Below are positions 25,727-37,455 of a stretch of 38,500 nucleotides of DNA, piece after piece (position 1 is the first letter of the stretch; each line of letters opens with the position of its first letter). The notes below the pieces were generated by a model, which saw nothing but the letters and a program-made list of their open reading frames with translations, ran no database searches and had not been told where the DNA came from. Source of the stretch: Rhodobacterales bacterium. GTDB lineage: Bacteria > Pseudomonadota > Alphaproteobacteria > Rhodobacterales > Rhodobacteraceae. The stretch spans positions 1 to 38,500 of the forward strand of contig JACXUX010000002.1 of assembly GCA_014763725.1 (NCBI GenBank). Reading direction: 5' to 3'. Both the position numbers and the translations under genes were made by a program.

Positions 25727-25797
25727 ACACTTGGGCTGGCCTGCGATACAAGGGGCGCCAACGGCCCTTTCTTGCGGGCAGCGACAGGAAGAACAAC

Positions 25798-26397
25798 ATG
25801 GCTCGGACACGGGCGGCAGACTTCGAAGAAAAGCAGCGCGGCATCCTGGACAAGGCGGCCCGGGTCTTTGCCGAACAGGGCATGGAAAAGGCGTCGATGT
25901 CGCAGATCGCGACCGTGGCCCAGGTGTCCAAGGCGCTGCTCTACCACTACTACCCCAGCAAGGATGCGCTGATCTTCGCGATCATCATGACCCATCTCGA
26001 GGGGCTGGAGGCCGCGATCGACGAGGCCGACGACCCCGCTCTGCCGCCCGAGAAGCGGCTGCGCAAGCTGGTGGGCACGGTGCTGGAAAACTATCGCGGC
26101 GCCGACAACCAGCACAAGGTGCAGCTGAACGCCACCGCCGCGCTGTCCGACGACCAGAAGGCCGAGATCACCGCCCTCGAACGCCGCATCGTGCGGCGCT
26201 TCTCGTCCGTGCTGGACCAGGTGAACCCCGGCCTGAACAGCCGCGAACGGCCCTTGCTGATGCCCGTCACCATGTCGCTGTTCGGCATGATGAACTGGGT
26301 CTACATGTGGTTCCGCGACGGCGGCCGCATCAGCCGCGAGGATTATGCCGACGTGGCCACCACCCTCATCCTGGAAGGGATCAAGGCTGTCCGCTAG
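25798..26397 (+). CDS. paaR: TetR-family repressor of phenylacetate catabolism
   Basis: This TetR-type regulator has 199 residues. The N-terminal helix-turn-helix is ASMSQIATVAQVSKALLYHY (about residues 35-54), followed by PSKDALIFAI. The C-terminal ligand domain is divergent, as usual. Genomic position at the end of paaGIK and the presence of matching palindromes at all three paa promoters support a PaaR role, probably derepressed by phenylacetyl-CoA. That ligand is known for other PaaR proteins and is inferred here. The stop shares CTAG with the converging glutathione-transferase gene. The ATG at 25798 has GACAGGAAG upstream. Confidence 0.82.
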   Translation: MARTRAADFEEKQRGILDKAARVFAEQGMEKASMSQIATVAQVSKALLYHYYPSKDALIFAIIMTHLEGLEAAIDEADDPALPPEKRLRKLVGTVLENYRGADNQHKVQLNATAALSDDQKAEITALERRIVRRFSSVLDQVNPGLNSRERPLLMPVTMSLFGMMNWVYMWFRDGGRISREDYADVATTLILEGIKAVR

Positions 26398-27014
26398 GCC
26401 CCGGGGGCAAAGAACCCGGCCGGGGGCCGCATCGCCGGCAGGGCGCGCATCCGGTCCAGCCAGGTCTGCATCACCGGCGTCGGGGCGACCCCGGCCGCGT
26501 CCAGCCACTGGGCATAGCCCCAGATCGCGCAGTCGCCGATCCCGGGGGCCGCACCGTGGAAGAAGGGCCCGTCGCCCGGCAGCGCGGCAAAGCGCGCGCA
26601 GTCGGCCGCATGGCGCATCCGCAGCCAGTCGACCGCGCCGGGCGGAAAGCCCGCGCCGCCGGTGCGCCGGGCCTCTTTCAGTTGTGGCAGGCACATGCCG
26701 AGGCGGTTGGCCTCCCACATCAGAAGTTCGCGGCCGCGGCGCAGGCCCTCGGGCGTCTCGCCGCCCAGACAGGCAAGGCGGGCGGCCAGCTCAAGCAGGA
26801 TCGCCCCCGACTGGACCAGCGGCACCCCGTCGATCCGCAGCAGCGGCACCTCGGCAAAGGGGCTGCCAGCCAGGAAATCGGCCGGCCGCGTGGCCGGATC
26901 GGCCCAGATGTCGACCCACACCCTGCGGTGCGGCTGGCCCGCCAGCGCAAGGGCCAGCGCGACCTTGCAGGCGTGGCCCGAGTCGGGGTGGCCGTAAAGG
27001 ACAAGCTCGGTCAT
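26394..27014 (-). CDS. Glutathione S-transferase-like protein
   Basis: This protein of 206 residues has the thioredoxin-like N-domain (LVLYGHPDSGHACKVALALA) with the cis-proline loop FAEVPLLRIDG and the glutathione gamma-glutamyl site VQSGAIL, then an all-helical C-domain (PPGAVDWLRMRHAADCARF, APGIGDCAIWGYAQWLDAAG). It is on the same strand as, and about 70 bases downstream of, paaY, so it may be co-transcribed with the paa operon. It could detoxify the reactive epoxide or aldehyde intermediates of phenylacetate breakdown; that is a guess from location. Confidence 0.85.
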   Translation of the reverse strand: MTELVLYGHPDSGHACKVALALALAGQPHRRVWVDIWADPATRPADFLAGSPFAEVPLLRIDGVPLVQSGAILLELAARLACLGGETPEGLRRGRELLMWEANRLGMCLPQLKEARRTGGAGFPPGAVDWLRMRHAADCARFAALPGDGPFFHGAAPGIGDCAIWGYAQWLDAAGVAPTPVMQTWLDRMRALPAMRPPAGFFAPGA

Positions 27015-27083
27015 GGCGGCTCCGGTGCTGCGGACGGGGGCAGACTGGCAGGTTGCGGGCCGCGCGCAAGTCCCGCCGCGCCC

Positions 27084-27697
27084 CTAGCCCGCGCGCCCCA
27101 GGCGCGACAGGATCCTGGGGTCGTAATCGGGCGCCTGCGCGCGGCGGCGGCCCGGTTCGGGCGCAGCCAGCGGCATGGCCGGGCGCAGGCGGTCGCGCGC
27201 CTCGAGAGCCAGACGCTGATAGATCGCGGTGCCCTGCGATTTCCAGGCGATCTCGTCCTCGGACAGCTCGCGCGTCACCCGGGCGGGGCTGCCCACCGCC
27301 AGGCTGCGCGGCGGGATCACCGCGCCCGCCTTCACGAAGGCCAGCGCGGCGACGATGCTGTGTTCGCCCACGACCGCCTCGTCCATCACCACGGCGTTCA
27401 TGCCCACCATGGCGTTCTGCCCGATCCGGCAGCCGTGCAGGACGGCGCCGTGGCCGATGTGGCCCGCCGCCCCGATCACCACGTCGCGGCCGGGGAAGGC
27501 GTGGACGACGCAGGTTTCCTGCAGGTTGCTGCCCTGGTCCATCACGATGCGGCCGAAATCGCCGCGCAGGACGGCGCCGGGCCCGACATAGCAGGCCGGC
27601 CCGATCAGCACGTCGCCGATCACCACCGCCTCGGGGTGGACAAAGGCCTTAGGGTCCACCACCGGCACGATGCCGTCCCAGGCATAGATGCGGCCCA

Positions 27698-27698
<1 letters not shown>
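27084..27698 (-). CDS. paaY: PaaY, hexapeptide-repeat thioesterase/carbonic anhydrase-like protein
   Basis: This left-handed beta-helix protein has 204 residues, with gamma-carbonic-anhydrase-like hexapeptide repeats from residue 20 to 130 (AVVIGDVLIGPACYVGPGAV and following). The metal-binding histidines are visible in CVVHAFPG and GHIGHGAVLHG. PaaY in enteric bacteria is a thioesterase that removes inhibitory CoA by-products. The start overlaps the paaZ stop (TGATG). It is the last recognised paa gene of the operon. Confidence 0.9.
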
Positions 27699-29782
<2,084 letters not shown>

Positions 29783-29852
29783 GGGCAGGGTCCTTGCGTC
29801 AGTTCGGATCGGTTCGAGGGGCGCGCGCGGGCCGCGCACCCCCGGGGCGGGG

Positions 29853-30608
29853 TCAGGCCAGACCCAGCGGGCCCAGCGTTTCGGCCACCAGGGTCTGCCA
29901 GCGCGCCAGCAGCGCCTCGTTCGTCTGGTGGCGCAGGCCCATGCGGGCCAGCAGGGCATGGCGCGGCGAGGCCGCCAGGCCAAAGGTCGCGGCCACCCGC
30001 GGCTGCCAGTAGGCCAGCGATGCGCGCAGCTGATCCCGCCCCTCGGCGGTCGCGGCCAGACGGTCCAGCCCCTCGATCCCCAGTTCGGCATGGCGCGCCT
30101 CGCGCGGGGCGATCTCGCGGAACACCTCGGCGAGGGGGGCATAGGACACGCGGGTCAGTTCGGTCATCTGCACGCCGGTGGCCAGCCCCATCAGCACGTT
30201 CATCGCCACCGCATCGGCCCAGCCGGTGATGGGATAGTGAAAGACCGACAGCCGCATGTCGCCGCCCGTGCGTGTCGTGCCCAGGTCGGCATCGCGGGCC
30301 ACGCGGGCGGCCCAGTCGTGCTGGCGCTGATAGCGCGCGGCATCGGTGCCGAAATCGGCCATCACGCCCAGCACCCGTTCGGCATGGTCGGCCTTTTCCA
30401 GCGTGATCCGGCTGGCGGCGATGCGTTCCTTGATGCCGGGCGCCAGGTTGATCGCGGCGGCGAACCCGGCCGAGGCCGCAAGTTCGCTGTCGACAAAGGA
30501 CGCCATCAGCCGCAGCAGTTCCCCGCGATAGCGCGCGGGCACATTGCCGGGCGAGGTCAGCACTCCACCCTGGGCCAGGTAGTCGTCGATGTTCATCGTG
30601 TCGGTCAT
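29853..30608 (-). CDS. Ferritin-like PaaA/PaaC-family protein (PF05138), third paralogue in operon
   Basis: This all-helical protein of 251 residues belongs to the phenylacetic-acid-catabolic ferritin-like family. It keeps possible di-iron ligands: the Glu and His of ITLEKADHAERVLG and those of APREARHAELGIEG. Standard PaaA and PaaC are encoded separately upstream (33.4 and 32.3 kb), so this is a third family member, 10 bases after paaE and 70 before paaZ. It could be an assembly or accessory subunit, or an oxygenase-like protein with a different role; nothing in the sequence decides. ATG 30608 has GAGGG upstream and I prefer it to the ATG at 30626. Confidence 0.82.
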   Translation of the reverse strand: MTDTMNIDDYLAQGGVLTSPGNVPARYRGELLRLMASFVDSELAASAGFAAAINLAPGIKERIAASRITLEKADHAERVLGVMADFGTDAARYQRQHDWAARVARDADLGTTRTGGDMRLSVFHYPITGWADAVAMNVLMGLATGVQMTELTRVSYAPLAEVFREIAPREARHAELGIEGLDRLAATAEGRDQLRASLAYWQPRVAATFGLAASPRHALLARMGLRHQTNEALLARWQTLVAETLGPLGLA

Positions 30609-30618
30609 CGTGCGGCCC

Positions 30619-31695
30619 TCATTCATCGAAGGTGACGACGACGCGGTCTGTCGTCGGAAAGCTCTGGCAGGACAGGACGTAGCCGGCGCGCACCTCGTAG
30701 TCTTCCAGGGCGTGATTGGTCATCATCTCGACCTCGCCCTCGATCACCTTGCAGCGGCAGGTGGAACAGACGCCGGCCTTGCAGGAATAGGGGGCGTCCA
30801 GCGCGTTTTCCAGCGCGGCGTCCAGGATGCTCTGCCCCTGGCGCGGCATCTGGAAGCTGCGGGTCGTGCCGTCCAGCGTGACGGTGGCCGCGGTGGCATC
30901 GCCCCCGGCCAGGTCGGCCCGGGCCACGGGCCGCGCCCTGGCCCGCCCCGGCTGGCTGCTGGCGAACAGTTCGAACTTGATCTGTGCGTCGGTCAGACCG
31001 TGATCGCGCAGGGACGCCGCGATGGCCAGCATCATCGGTTCGGGCCCGCAGATGAAGGCGGTGTCGACCGATTTCGGGTCGATCCAGCCGGAGAACAGGG
31101 CCTGCATCTTGGCCGCGTCGATGCGGCCGGTGAACAGGTCGATGTCCTGCGCCTCGGATTCCAGCACATGGATCACCGACAGCCGGCCCAGATGGGTGTT
31201 CTTCAGATCCTCCAGCTCCTCGCGGAACATGATCGTGCTGATGGCGCGGTTGGCATAGACCAGCGTGAAGCGCGACCGCGGCTCTTCGGTCAGCACGGTC
31301 TTGATGATCGACAGCACCGGGGTGATCCCCGACCCGCCGGCAAAGCCCAGGTAGTGCCGTTCGGCCGCGGCGTCGATCGGGGTGTGGAACTTGCCCATCG
31401 GGGGCATCGCCTCGATCTCGTCGCCGGGGGCCAGGTTTTCGTTGGCCCAGGTGCTGAAGGTGCCGCCGTCCACCCGCTTGATGCCGACCTTCAGCACGCC
31501 TTCGTTGCGGCCGGCGCAGATCGAATAGGACCGGCGCAGTTCCTCGCCGTCGAAGGTGCGGCGAAAGGTCAGGTACTGGCCCTGGGTAAAGTCGAACAGC
31601 GCGCGATCCTCGTCGCGCGGGGCCAGCGTCACCACCACGGCGTCGCGGGTTTCGCGCCGCACCTCGGTGACCTTCAGCGGATGAAAGCGAGACAT
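30619..31695 (-). CDS. paaE: Phenylacetyl-CoA epoxidase reductase subunit
   Basis: This NAD(P)H-ferredoxin-type reductase has 358 residues. The N-terminal half has the FAD-binding RRSYSICAG and the NAD(P)-binding GFAGGSGITPVLSI and FICGPEPMM. The C-terminal 85 residues are a plant-type [2Fe-2S] domain with CKAGVCSTCRC and a final cysteine in VLSCQSFP. It passes electrons to the PaaABC oxygenase. It starts at ATG 31695 behind GGGAGGA. Confidence 0.94.
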   Translation of the reverse strand: MSRFHPLKVTEVRRETRDAVVVTLAPRDEDRALFDFTQGQYLTFRRTFDGEELRRSYSICAGRNEGVLKVGIKRVDGGTFSTWANENLAPGDEIEAMPPMGKFHTPIDAAAERHYLGFAGGSGITPVLSIIKTVLTEEPRSRFTLVYANRAISTIMFREELEDLKNTHLGRLSVIHVLESEAQDIDLFTGRIDAAKMQALFSGWIDPKSVDTAFICGPEPMMLAIAASLRDHGLTDAQIKFELFASSQPGRARARPVARADLAGGDATAATVTLDGTTRSFQMPRQGQSILDAALENALDAPYSCKAGVCSTCRCKVIEGEVEMMTNHALEDYEVRAGYVLSCQSFPTTDRVVVTFDE

Positions 31696-31732
31696 GGGGT
31701 CCTCCCGGAATGTCTGGGCATCGGGCGCATCC

Positions 31733-32257
31733 TCAGATGCATTTGAAGTAGTCGAAGGGTTCCAGACAGGCGGTGCAGCGCCAGCTGGCCTTGCAGGGGG
31801 TCGATCCGAACTGGCTGACCCGTTCGGTCGCGGTCGAGCCGCAGTGCGGGCAGGCGATCACCAGGTTCGAGGTCCCCGCCAGCCGCGCGATGCGCCCCGC
31901 CAGGCGGCCGTCGGCGGCGGTGCCGTCCACCGGGGGCGCGATGCCATAGGCGCGCAGCTTGTCGCGCCCCTCGGCCGTGATCCAGTCGGTCGTCCAGGGC
32001 GGCGACAGGCGCCGTTCCAGGCGCAGCTTTTCGACCCCGTGCGACCGCAGCGCCGCCTCGATGTCCAGGTTGATCACCGTGGTGGCCGGACAGCCCGAAT
32101 AGGTGGGCGTGACGGTGACGACCAGCGTGTCGCCCTGCCATTGCACATCGCGGATGATGCCAAGGTCGGTCAGGCTGATGGCCGGGATCTCGGGGTCGGG
32201 CACCTGCGACAGCCAGTGCCAGACCTGGGCCAGTTCGGGGGGCGCCGGGGTTGCCAT
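31733..32257 (-). CDS. paaD: PaaD, Fe-S/metal maturation factor of the epoxidase
   Basis: This protein of 174 residues has an N-terminal MIP18/DUF59 domain (VPDPEIPAISLTDLGIIRDV and the cysteine in YSGCPATTVI) and a C-terminal zinc-ribbon-like segment with two cysteine pairs (CPHCGS and CTACLEPF). It is needed for activity of the PaaABCE complex in other bacteria, probably for cluster assembly. The ATG is 3 bases after the paaC stop. Confidence 0.92.
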   Translation of the reverse strand: MATPAPPELAQVWHWLSQVPDPEIPAISLTDLGIIRDVQWQGDTLVVTVTPTYSGCPATTVINLDIEAALRSHGVEKLRLERRLSPPWTTDWITAEGRDKLRAYGIAPPVDGTAADGRLAGRIARLAGTSNLVIACPHCGSTATERVSQFGSTPCKASWRCTACLEPFDYFKCI

Positions 32258-32260
32258 GGC

Positions 32261-33037
32261 CTACCAGACGCCGCCGGGATAGGCCCGCTGCAGGAACTGC
32301 ATGTCGGCCAGGATGAAGCCCAGCGCCTCGGTATGCCGGCCGGTCTTGCCGCCCCGGTGCTGGAAGCTGCCGTCGGGCAGGCGCAGCGTGGCCTCGGCCA
32401 TCACCTGACCCACGGTGCGGTCCCAGGCGGCGCGCAGATCGGCCGGATCGGGAGCGATGCCGGCCTCGGCCATGGCCTGATCCACTGCATCGGCCAGGAA
32501 CATCTCGCCCGTATAGGGATAGAGCGCGTCCAGCGCCTTCTGCATCCGGGCGTGGCTTTCCTCGGTGCCGTCGCCCAGACGGATCACCAGATCGGCCGAC
32601 CGTTCCAGGTGATAGGCGACCTCTTTCGCAGCCTTGGCCGCGATTTCGGCCACGCGGGGGTCGGCGGACCGCTGCAGCGCGCGCAGCATCTCCATATGCC
32701 AGGCGTCGAACAGGAACTGGCGCATCAGCGTGGTGCCGAAATCGCCGTTCGGGCGTTCGACCAGCAGCACGTTGCGGAACTGGGCCGCGTCGCGGAAATA
32801 GGCCAGCCGGTCGGCGGTGCGGCCCTTGCCCTCGACCTCGCCCGCCAGGCCCAGCCACAGCTGCGTCTGGCCGATCAGGTCCAGCGCGGTGTTGGCCAGG
32901 GCGATGTCTTCCTCGAGCACCGGGGAATGGCCGCACCATTCGGACACGCGGTGGCCCAGGATCAGGCAGTTGTCGCCCATCCGGCACAGCCAGTCGAAAT
33001 ACGCGGCCTGATCGACCGCCACAGCCGCGCCGGTCAT
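32261..33037 (-). CDS. paaC: Phenylacetyl-CoA epoxidase structural subunit
   Basis: This subunit has 258 residues, a ferritin-like helical protein that forms the stable heterodimer with PaaA. It has CRMGDNCLILGHRVSEWCGH, EEDIALANTALDLIGQTQLW and QFLFDAWHMEMLRAL. I chose ATG 33037, which overlaps the paaB stop (TGATG); a GTG one codon earlier is possible. Length matches the usual PaaC (about 250). Confidence 0.92.
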   Translation of the reverse strand: MTGAAVAVDQAAYFDWLCRMGDNCLILGHRVSEWCGHSPVLEEDIALANTALDLIGQTQLWLGLAGEVEGKGRTADRLAYFRDAAQFRNVLLVERPNGDFGTTLMRQFLFDAWHMEMLRALQRSADPRVAEIAAKAAKEVAYHLERSADLVIRLGDGTEESHARMQKALDALYPYTGEMFLADAVDQAMAEAGIAPDPADLRAAWDRTVGQVMAEATLRLPDGSFQHRGGKTGRHTEALGFILADMQFLQRAYPGGVW

Positions 33038-33321
33038 CACATGTGCCCCACTTCGGACGGGATGTCGAAGAAGGTCGGGTGACGATAGACCTTGGAATTC
33101 GACGGCTCGAACAGCGGGCCCTTGTCCGAGGGCGCCGAGGCGGTGATGTCGTTCGATTTCACCACCCAGATCGACACGCCCTCATTGCGGCGGGTATAGA
33201 CGTCGCGGGCGTTGCAGATCGCCATTTCGGCGTCGGGGGCGTGCAGGCTGCCGACATGGCGGTGGTTCAGGCCATGCTGGCCGCGGATGAAGACTTCCCA
33301 CAGGGGCCATTCGCTGGACAT
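33037..33321 (-). CDS. paaB: Phenylacetyl-CoA epoxidase small subunit
   Basis: This protein of 94 residues begins MSSEWPLWEVFIRGQHGLNH, with HVGSLHAPDAEMAICNARDV and the final KVYRHPTFFDIPSEVGHM, all standard for PaaB. It bridges PaaAC heterodimers in the complex. The ATG at 33321 has GGGAGGAG upstream. It is coupled to paaC. Confidence 0.94.
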   Translation of the reverse strand: MSSEWPLWEVFIRGQHGLNHRHVGSLHAPDAEMAICNARDVYTRRNEGVSIWVVKSNDITASAPSDKGPLFEPSNSKVYRHPTFFDIPSEVGHM

Positions 33322-33382
33322 CGGTTTCTCCTCCCGGATCGGGCTTGGGGTGGAGCGGGCGGCGGCGGCGCCCGCCGGTCGG

Positions 33383-34384
33383 TCACTCGGCGGCCAGGCG
33401 CGCGGCGGCGCGGCGGGCGTCCTGCTTGCGGGCATGGGCCATCAGCCCCTCGCGGAACCAGGCGCCGTCTTCCCAGGCGTCGACCCGGGCCTGCAGCCGT
33501 TCGGCGTTGCAGGGGCCGTTGCCGTTGATCACCTGGAAGAATTCGTCCCAGTCCGGTTCGCTGAAGTCGTAGCCGCCCTTTTCCTCGTTCCACCGCAGGT
33601 TCGGGTCGGGGATGGTCAGGCCCAGGTATTCGGCCTGGGGCACGGTCTGGTCGACGAACTTCTGGCGCAGTTCGTCATTGGTGTTGATCTTGATCTTCCA
33701 CTGCATCGACTGCGCGGAATGGACGCTGTCCTTGTCGGACGGGCCGAACATCATCAGCGACGGATACCAGAAGCGGTTCAGGGCGTCCTGGGCCATCTCC
33801 TTCTGTTCCGGTGTGCCCTGCAGGCACATCTTCATCAGGATGTCGTAGCCCTGACGCTGGTGGAACGACTCTTCCTTGCAGATGCGGATCATCGCGCGGC
33901 TGTAGGGGCCGTAGGACGTCTTCTGCAACTGCACCTGGTTCATGATCGCGGCGCCGTCGACCAGCCAGCCCACGGTGCCGATGTCGGCCCAGGTCAGCGT
34001 GGGATAGTTGAAGATCGACGAATACTTCATGCGGCCGTTGTGCAGCTGTTCCAGCAGCTCGTCCCGGCTGATCCCAAGCGTCTCGGCGGCGGAATAGAGA
34101 TAGAGGCCATGCCCCGCCTCGTCCTGCACCTTGGCCAGCAGGATCGCCTTGCGTTCCAGCGTGGGCGCGCGGGTGATCCAGTTGCCTTCGGGCAGTTGGC
34201 CCACGATTTCCGAATGGGCGTGCTGGCCGATCTGGCGGATCAGCGTCTTGCGATAGCCTTCGGGCATCCATTCCTTGGGCTCGATCTTCTCGCCCCGGTC
34301 GATGCGGTCCTGGAAGGCGCGTTCCTGGTCCGACATCTCGTCGCGGGACTTGGCGCCCTCGGCCTTGACCATCTGTGCATACAT
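33383..34384 (-). CDS. paaA: Phenylacetyl-CoA epoxidase catalytic subunit
   Basis: This di-iron subunit of 333 residues makes the 1,2-epoxide of phenylacetyl-CoA. The ferritin-like iron ligands lie in [20 protein letters not shown] (E..ExxH) and in the second pair [17 protein letters not shown] start it at ATG 34384 ([20 protein letters not shown]), with GGGAGAAG upstream; the frame reaching further upstream crosses into thiolase sequence and is not used. It is the second gene after paaJ in the operon. Confidence 0.94.
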   Translation of the reverse strand: MYAQMVKAEGAKSRDEMSDQERAFQDRIDRGEKIEPKEWMPEGYRKTLIRQIGQHAHSEIVGQLPEGNWITRAPTLERKAILLAKVQDEAGHGLYLYSAAETLGISRDELLEQLHNGRMKYSSIFNYPTLTWADIGTVGWLVDGAAIMNQVQLQKTSYGPYSRAMIRICKEESFHQRQGYDILMKMCLQGTPEQKEMAQDALNRFWYPSLMMFGPSDKDSVHSAQSMQWKIKINTNDELRQKFVDQTVPQAEYLGLTIPDPNLRWNEEKGGYDFSEPDWDEFFQVINGNGPCNAERLQARVDAWEDGAWFREGLMAHARKQDARRAAARLAAE

Positions 34385-34404
34385 GGCGTGCTTCTCCCTG
34401 GTGT

Positions 34405-35610
<1,206 letters not shown>

Positions 35611-35655
35611 CCTTCCCCCTCGCTGTCTGTGCAGAGGGCCGGCGATTCCTCATTC

Positions 35656-35672
35656 GCCGACCGATCGGTCAA
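35656..35672. promoter_or_regulatory. Putative PaaR operator C (upstream of paaJ)
   Basis: Read on the minus strand, TTGACCGATCGGTCGGC aligns with operators A and B (consensus GACCG-N-YCGGTCGG). It lies 46-62 bases upstream of paaJ, in the 165-base gap before paaX, in the promoter of the large paa operon. The rest of that gap is relatively AT-rich and shows no other gene. Confidence 0.7.
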
Positions 35673-35775
35673 CGTATACATCGCAAAGCGTCACACGCAA
35701 AGCAGAAATTTCGCCATTCGTGTGATGTTTTGCCGCCTGCGGATTTTCGCGGGAAAATCGGCGGGTCACGGGGGA

Positions 35776-36612
35776 TCAGGCGGCGTGCAGCAGGCCGGCG
35801 CGGCGCCGGGCGGTGGCCTCGGTCTCGGCCGGCAGGAACCCGTCGGCCCCTTCGCAGCTGGCCGCGACATGGGCCTGCGCCGCGGGGGTCAGGCCCAGGT
35901 AGAGCCTGCGGAACAGCGCGCGCGCCTGCGGCCCGTTCCAGTCGGCCGGCAGGTGCCCCGCGGGCAGGCGCGGGTCGCGCAGCAGCACGAAGCGATAGGC
36001 ATGCACCAGCAGCAGCCGCGCGGCCAGCGCCTCGGCCCCGGTCAGCGCGGCGGGGTCGATGCCGTCGAACAGCGCCATGAAGCCTGCATAGCCGTCGCGC
36101 AGCGCCCGCAGGTCCCAGAACCCGGCCAGCGCCGCATCGGGGGTCAGCGGCTCGGCGTGAAAGACCAGCGCGCCCGGGGGCAGGGGCTGGCCGCGGTCGG
36201 GGCGGATGAAGACCTGCCCGCCCATGTGGCCCATGCGCTGGCGCCGCGCATCCTCGGGGCGCAGGTCGGGGGCGTGCAGGATCTGCCAGCCGCTGGCCGG
36301 CCGGTCGGGGCCATACAGCAGGTCGGCCGCCTCGCTGAAGGCAGCCAGAGCCGAGCTGCGCAGCCGGTAATAGCTGCGCCGGCCGATCCGTTCGCCCGTC
36401 AGCTGCGAGGCCGCGACCAGACGCGACACCGCCGTGCGCACCAGCGATTCATTGATCCCCACCCGGCCGCAAAGGTCGATCAGCGTGCCCGTCCAAAGCA
36501 CACCGCCCCGCGGCACGACGACATCGCCATAGATCGTGACGATGAAGGCGGCCGCGTTCAGTCGCATGTCCTGTGCAAGATCCTCGATGCTGCGTCTGGC
36601 CAAGCCTGTCAC
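35776..36612 (-). CDS. paaX: PaaX-family transcriptional repressor
   Basis: This regulator of 278 residues (if started at GTG 36612) has the PaaX layout: an N-terminal winged helix (AFIVTIYGDVVVPRGGVLWT, GINESLVRTAVSRLVAASQL, ERIGRRSYYRL) and a C-terminal ligand domain (HAYRFVLLRDPRLPAGHLP). GTG 36612 has AGGGGG eight bases upstream, whereas ATG 36666 would add 18 residues unlike the family and has no clear ribosome site. It is transcribed toward the paaJ operon and probably responds to phenylacetyl-CoA. A TetR-type PaaR is also present, so the locus has two candidate repressors. Confidence 0.88.
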   Translation of the reverse strand: MTGLARRSIEDLAQDMRLNAAAFIVTIYGDVVVPRGGVLWTGTLIDLCGRVGINESLVRTAVSRLVAASQLTGERIGRRSYYRLRSSALAAFSEAADLLYGPDRPASGWQILHAPDLRPEDARRQRMGHMGGQVFIRPDRGQPLPPGALVFHAEPLTPDAALAGFWDLRALRDGYAGFMALFDGIDPAALTGAEALAARLLLVHAYRFVLLRDPRLPAGHLPADWNGPQARALFRRLYLGLTPAAQAHVAASCEGADGFLPAETEATARRRAGLLHAA

Positions 36613-36706
36613 CGACCGCCCCCTGTCTGGTGCGCCCCATATGCCGGCATCGCCCCGGAACGGCAACCGGCCGGGCGGGGGCAGGGGGCTGGCGCCCCGC
36701 CGCCGG

Positions 36707-37369
36707 TCACCCTGCTGTCGCGACCGCCCGCCCCTCGGCGCGCCATTCGGGCAGCCCGCCCTCCAGCCGCCGGGCGTTCAGGCCCTGCCGGCGCAGCGCG
36801 GCCACGGCCTGGTGCGCATACAGGCAGTAGGGGCCGCGGCAACAGGCGACGATCTCGGCCCCCGGCGGCAGCGCGGGCAGGATCCGGTCCAGGTCGGCCA
36901 GCGTCGCGTGGATCGCGCCCGGAATATGGCCCGCCGCATATTCGTCGGCCGGACGCACATCCAGCACGGTGACCGCGCCCTCGGCCAGCCGCTGGGCCAG
37001 ATCGGCGCGGCTGACGGGTTCGGGCGCCTCGGCCCCGCCCGACAGGCCGCGCAGGATGCGGTCGACCTGTGCCAGATTGCGCTCGGCAATCAGCCGCAGC
37101 AGGTCCATCAGGTCCAGCGTGCGCGCATCGGTCAGCCGGTAGATCACCGCCTTGCCGTCGCGCCGGCTGGTGACCAGCCCGGCGCGGCGCAGCTGCTGCA
37201 GATGCTGCGAACAGTTGGCGACGGTCAGCCCGGTCTTTTCCGCCAGCGAGTCCACCCCCCGTTCGGCCTGCGCCAGCTGCTCCAGCAGCATCAGCCGCGC
37301 CGGCGCCGACAGGGCGCGCGCGACCAGGGCATATTCCGCAAGGAGGGCGGATTTCGGACTGGTTGACAC
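36707..37369 (-). CDS. ArsR-family regulator fused to a rhodanese domain
   Basis: This protein of 220 residues has an N-terminal ArsR winged helix (ALSAPARLMLLEQLAQAERG, GLTVANCSQHLQQLRRAGLV) and a C-terminal rhodanese domain from about residue 120 (AVTVLDVRPADEYAAGHIPG) with the active-site loop CCRGPYCLYAHQ. The Cys of that loop is likely a sulfur carrier or redox sensor. Note also the Cys in ANCSQH within the DNA-binding domain. It starts at GTG 37369 (MSTSPKSALL). It is divergent from the sterol desaturase-like gene, and an inverted repeat lies between them, so it likely regulates that gene and itself in response to sulfide or reactive sulfur. Confidence 0.9.
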   Translation of the reverse strand: MSTSPKSALLAEYALVARALSAPARLMLLEQLAQAERGVDSLAEKTGLTVANCSQHLQQLRRAGLVTSRRDGKAVIYRLTDARTLDLMDLLRLIAERNLAQVDRILRGLSGGAEAPEPVSRADLAQRLAEGAVTVLDVRPADEYAAGHIPGAIHATLADLDRILPALPPGAEIVACCRGPYCLYAHQAVAALRRQGLNARRLEGGLPEWRAEGRAVATAG

Positions 37370-37392
37370 GGGACCTCTCGGGGCTAATGTCG

Positions 37393-37410
37393 TTCAAGCG
37401 AGTGGTTGAA
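37393..37410. promoter_or_regulatory. Inverted repeat in divergent promoter, putative ArsR-rhodanese operator
   Basis: TTCAA (37393-37397) and TTGAA (37406-37410) form an inverted repeat with an 8-base spacer, followed by the AT-rich TAATA. It lies 24-41 bases upstream of the ArsR-rhodanese start and about 46 bases upstream of the desaturase-like start. Size and symmetry fit an ArsR-family site. Confidence 0.55.
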
Positions 37411-37455
37411 TAATAGCGGCCCGATCGCGTGCCGCAAGCCCCGGGGGCCCGACCC

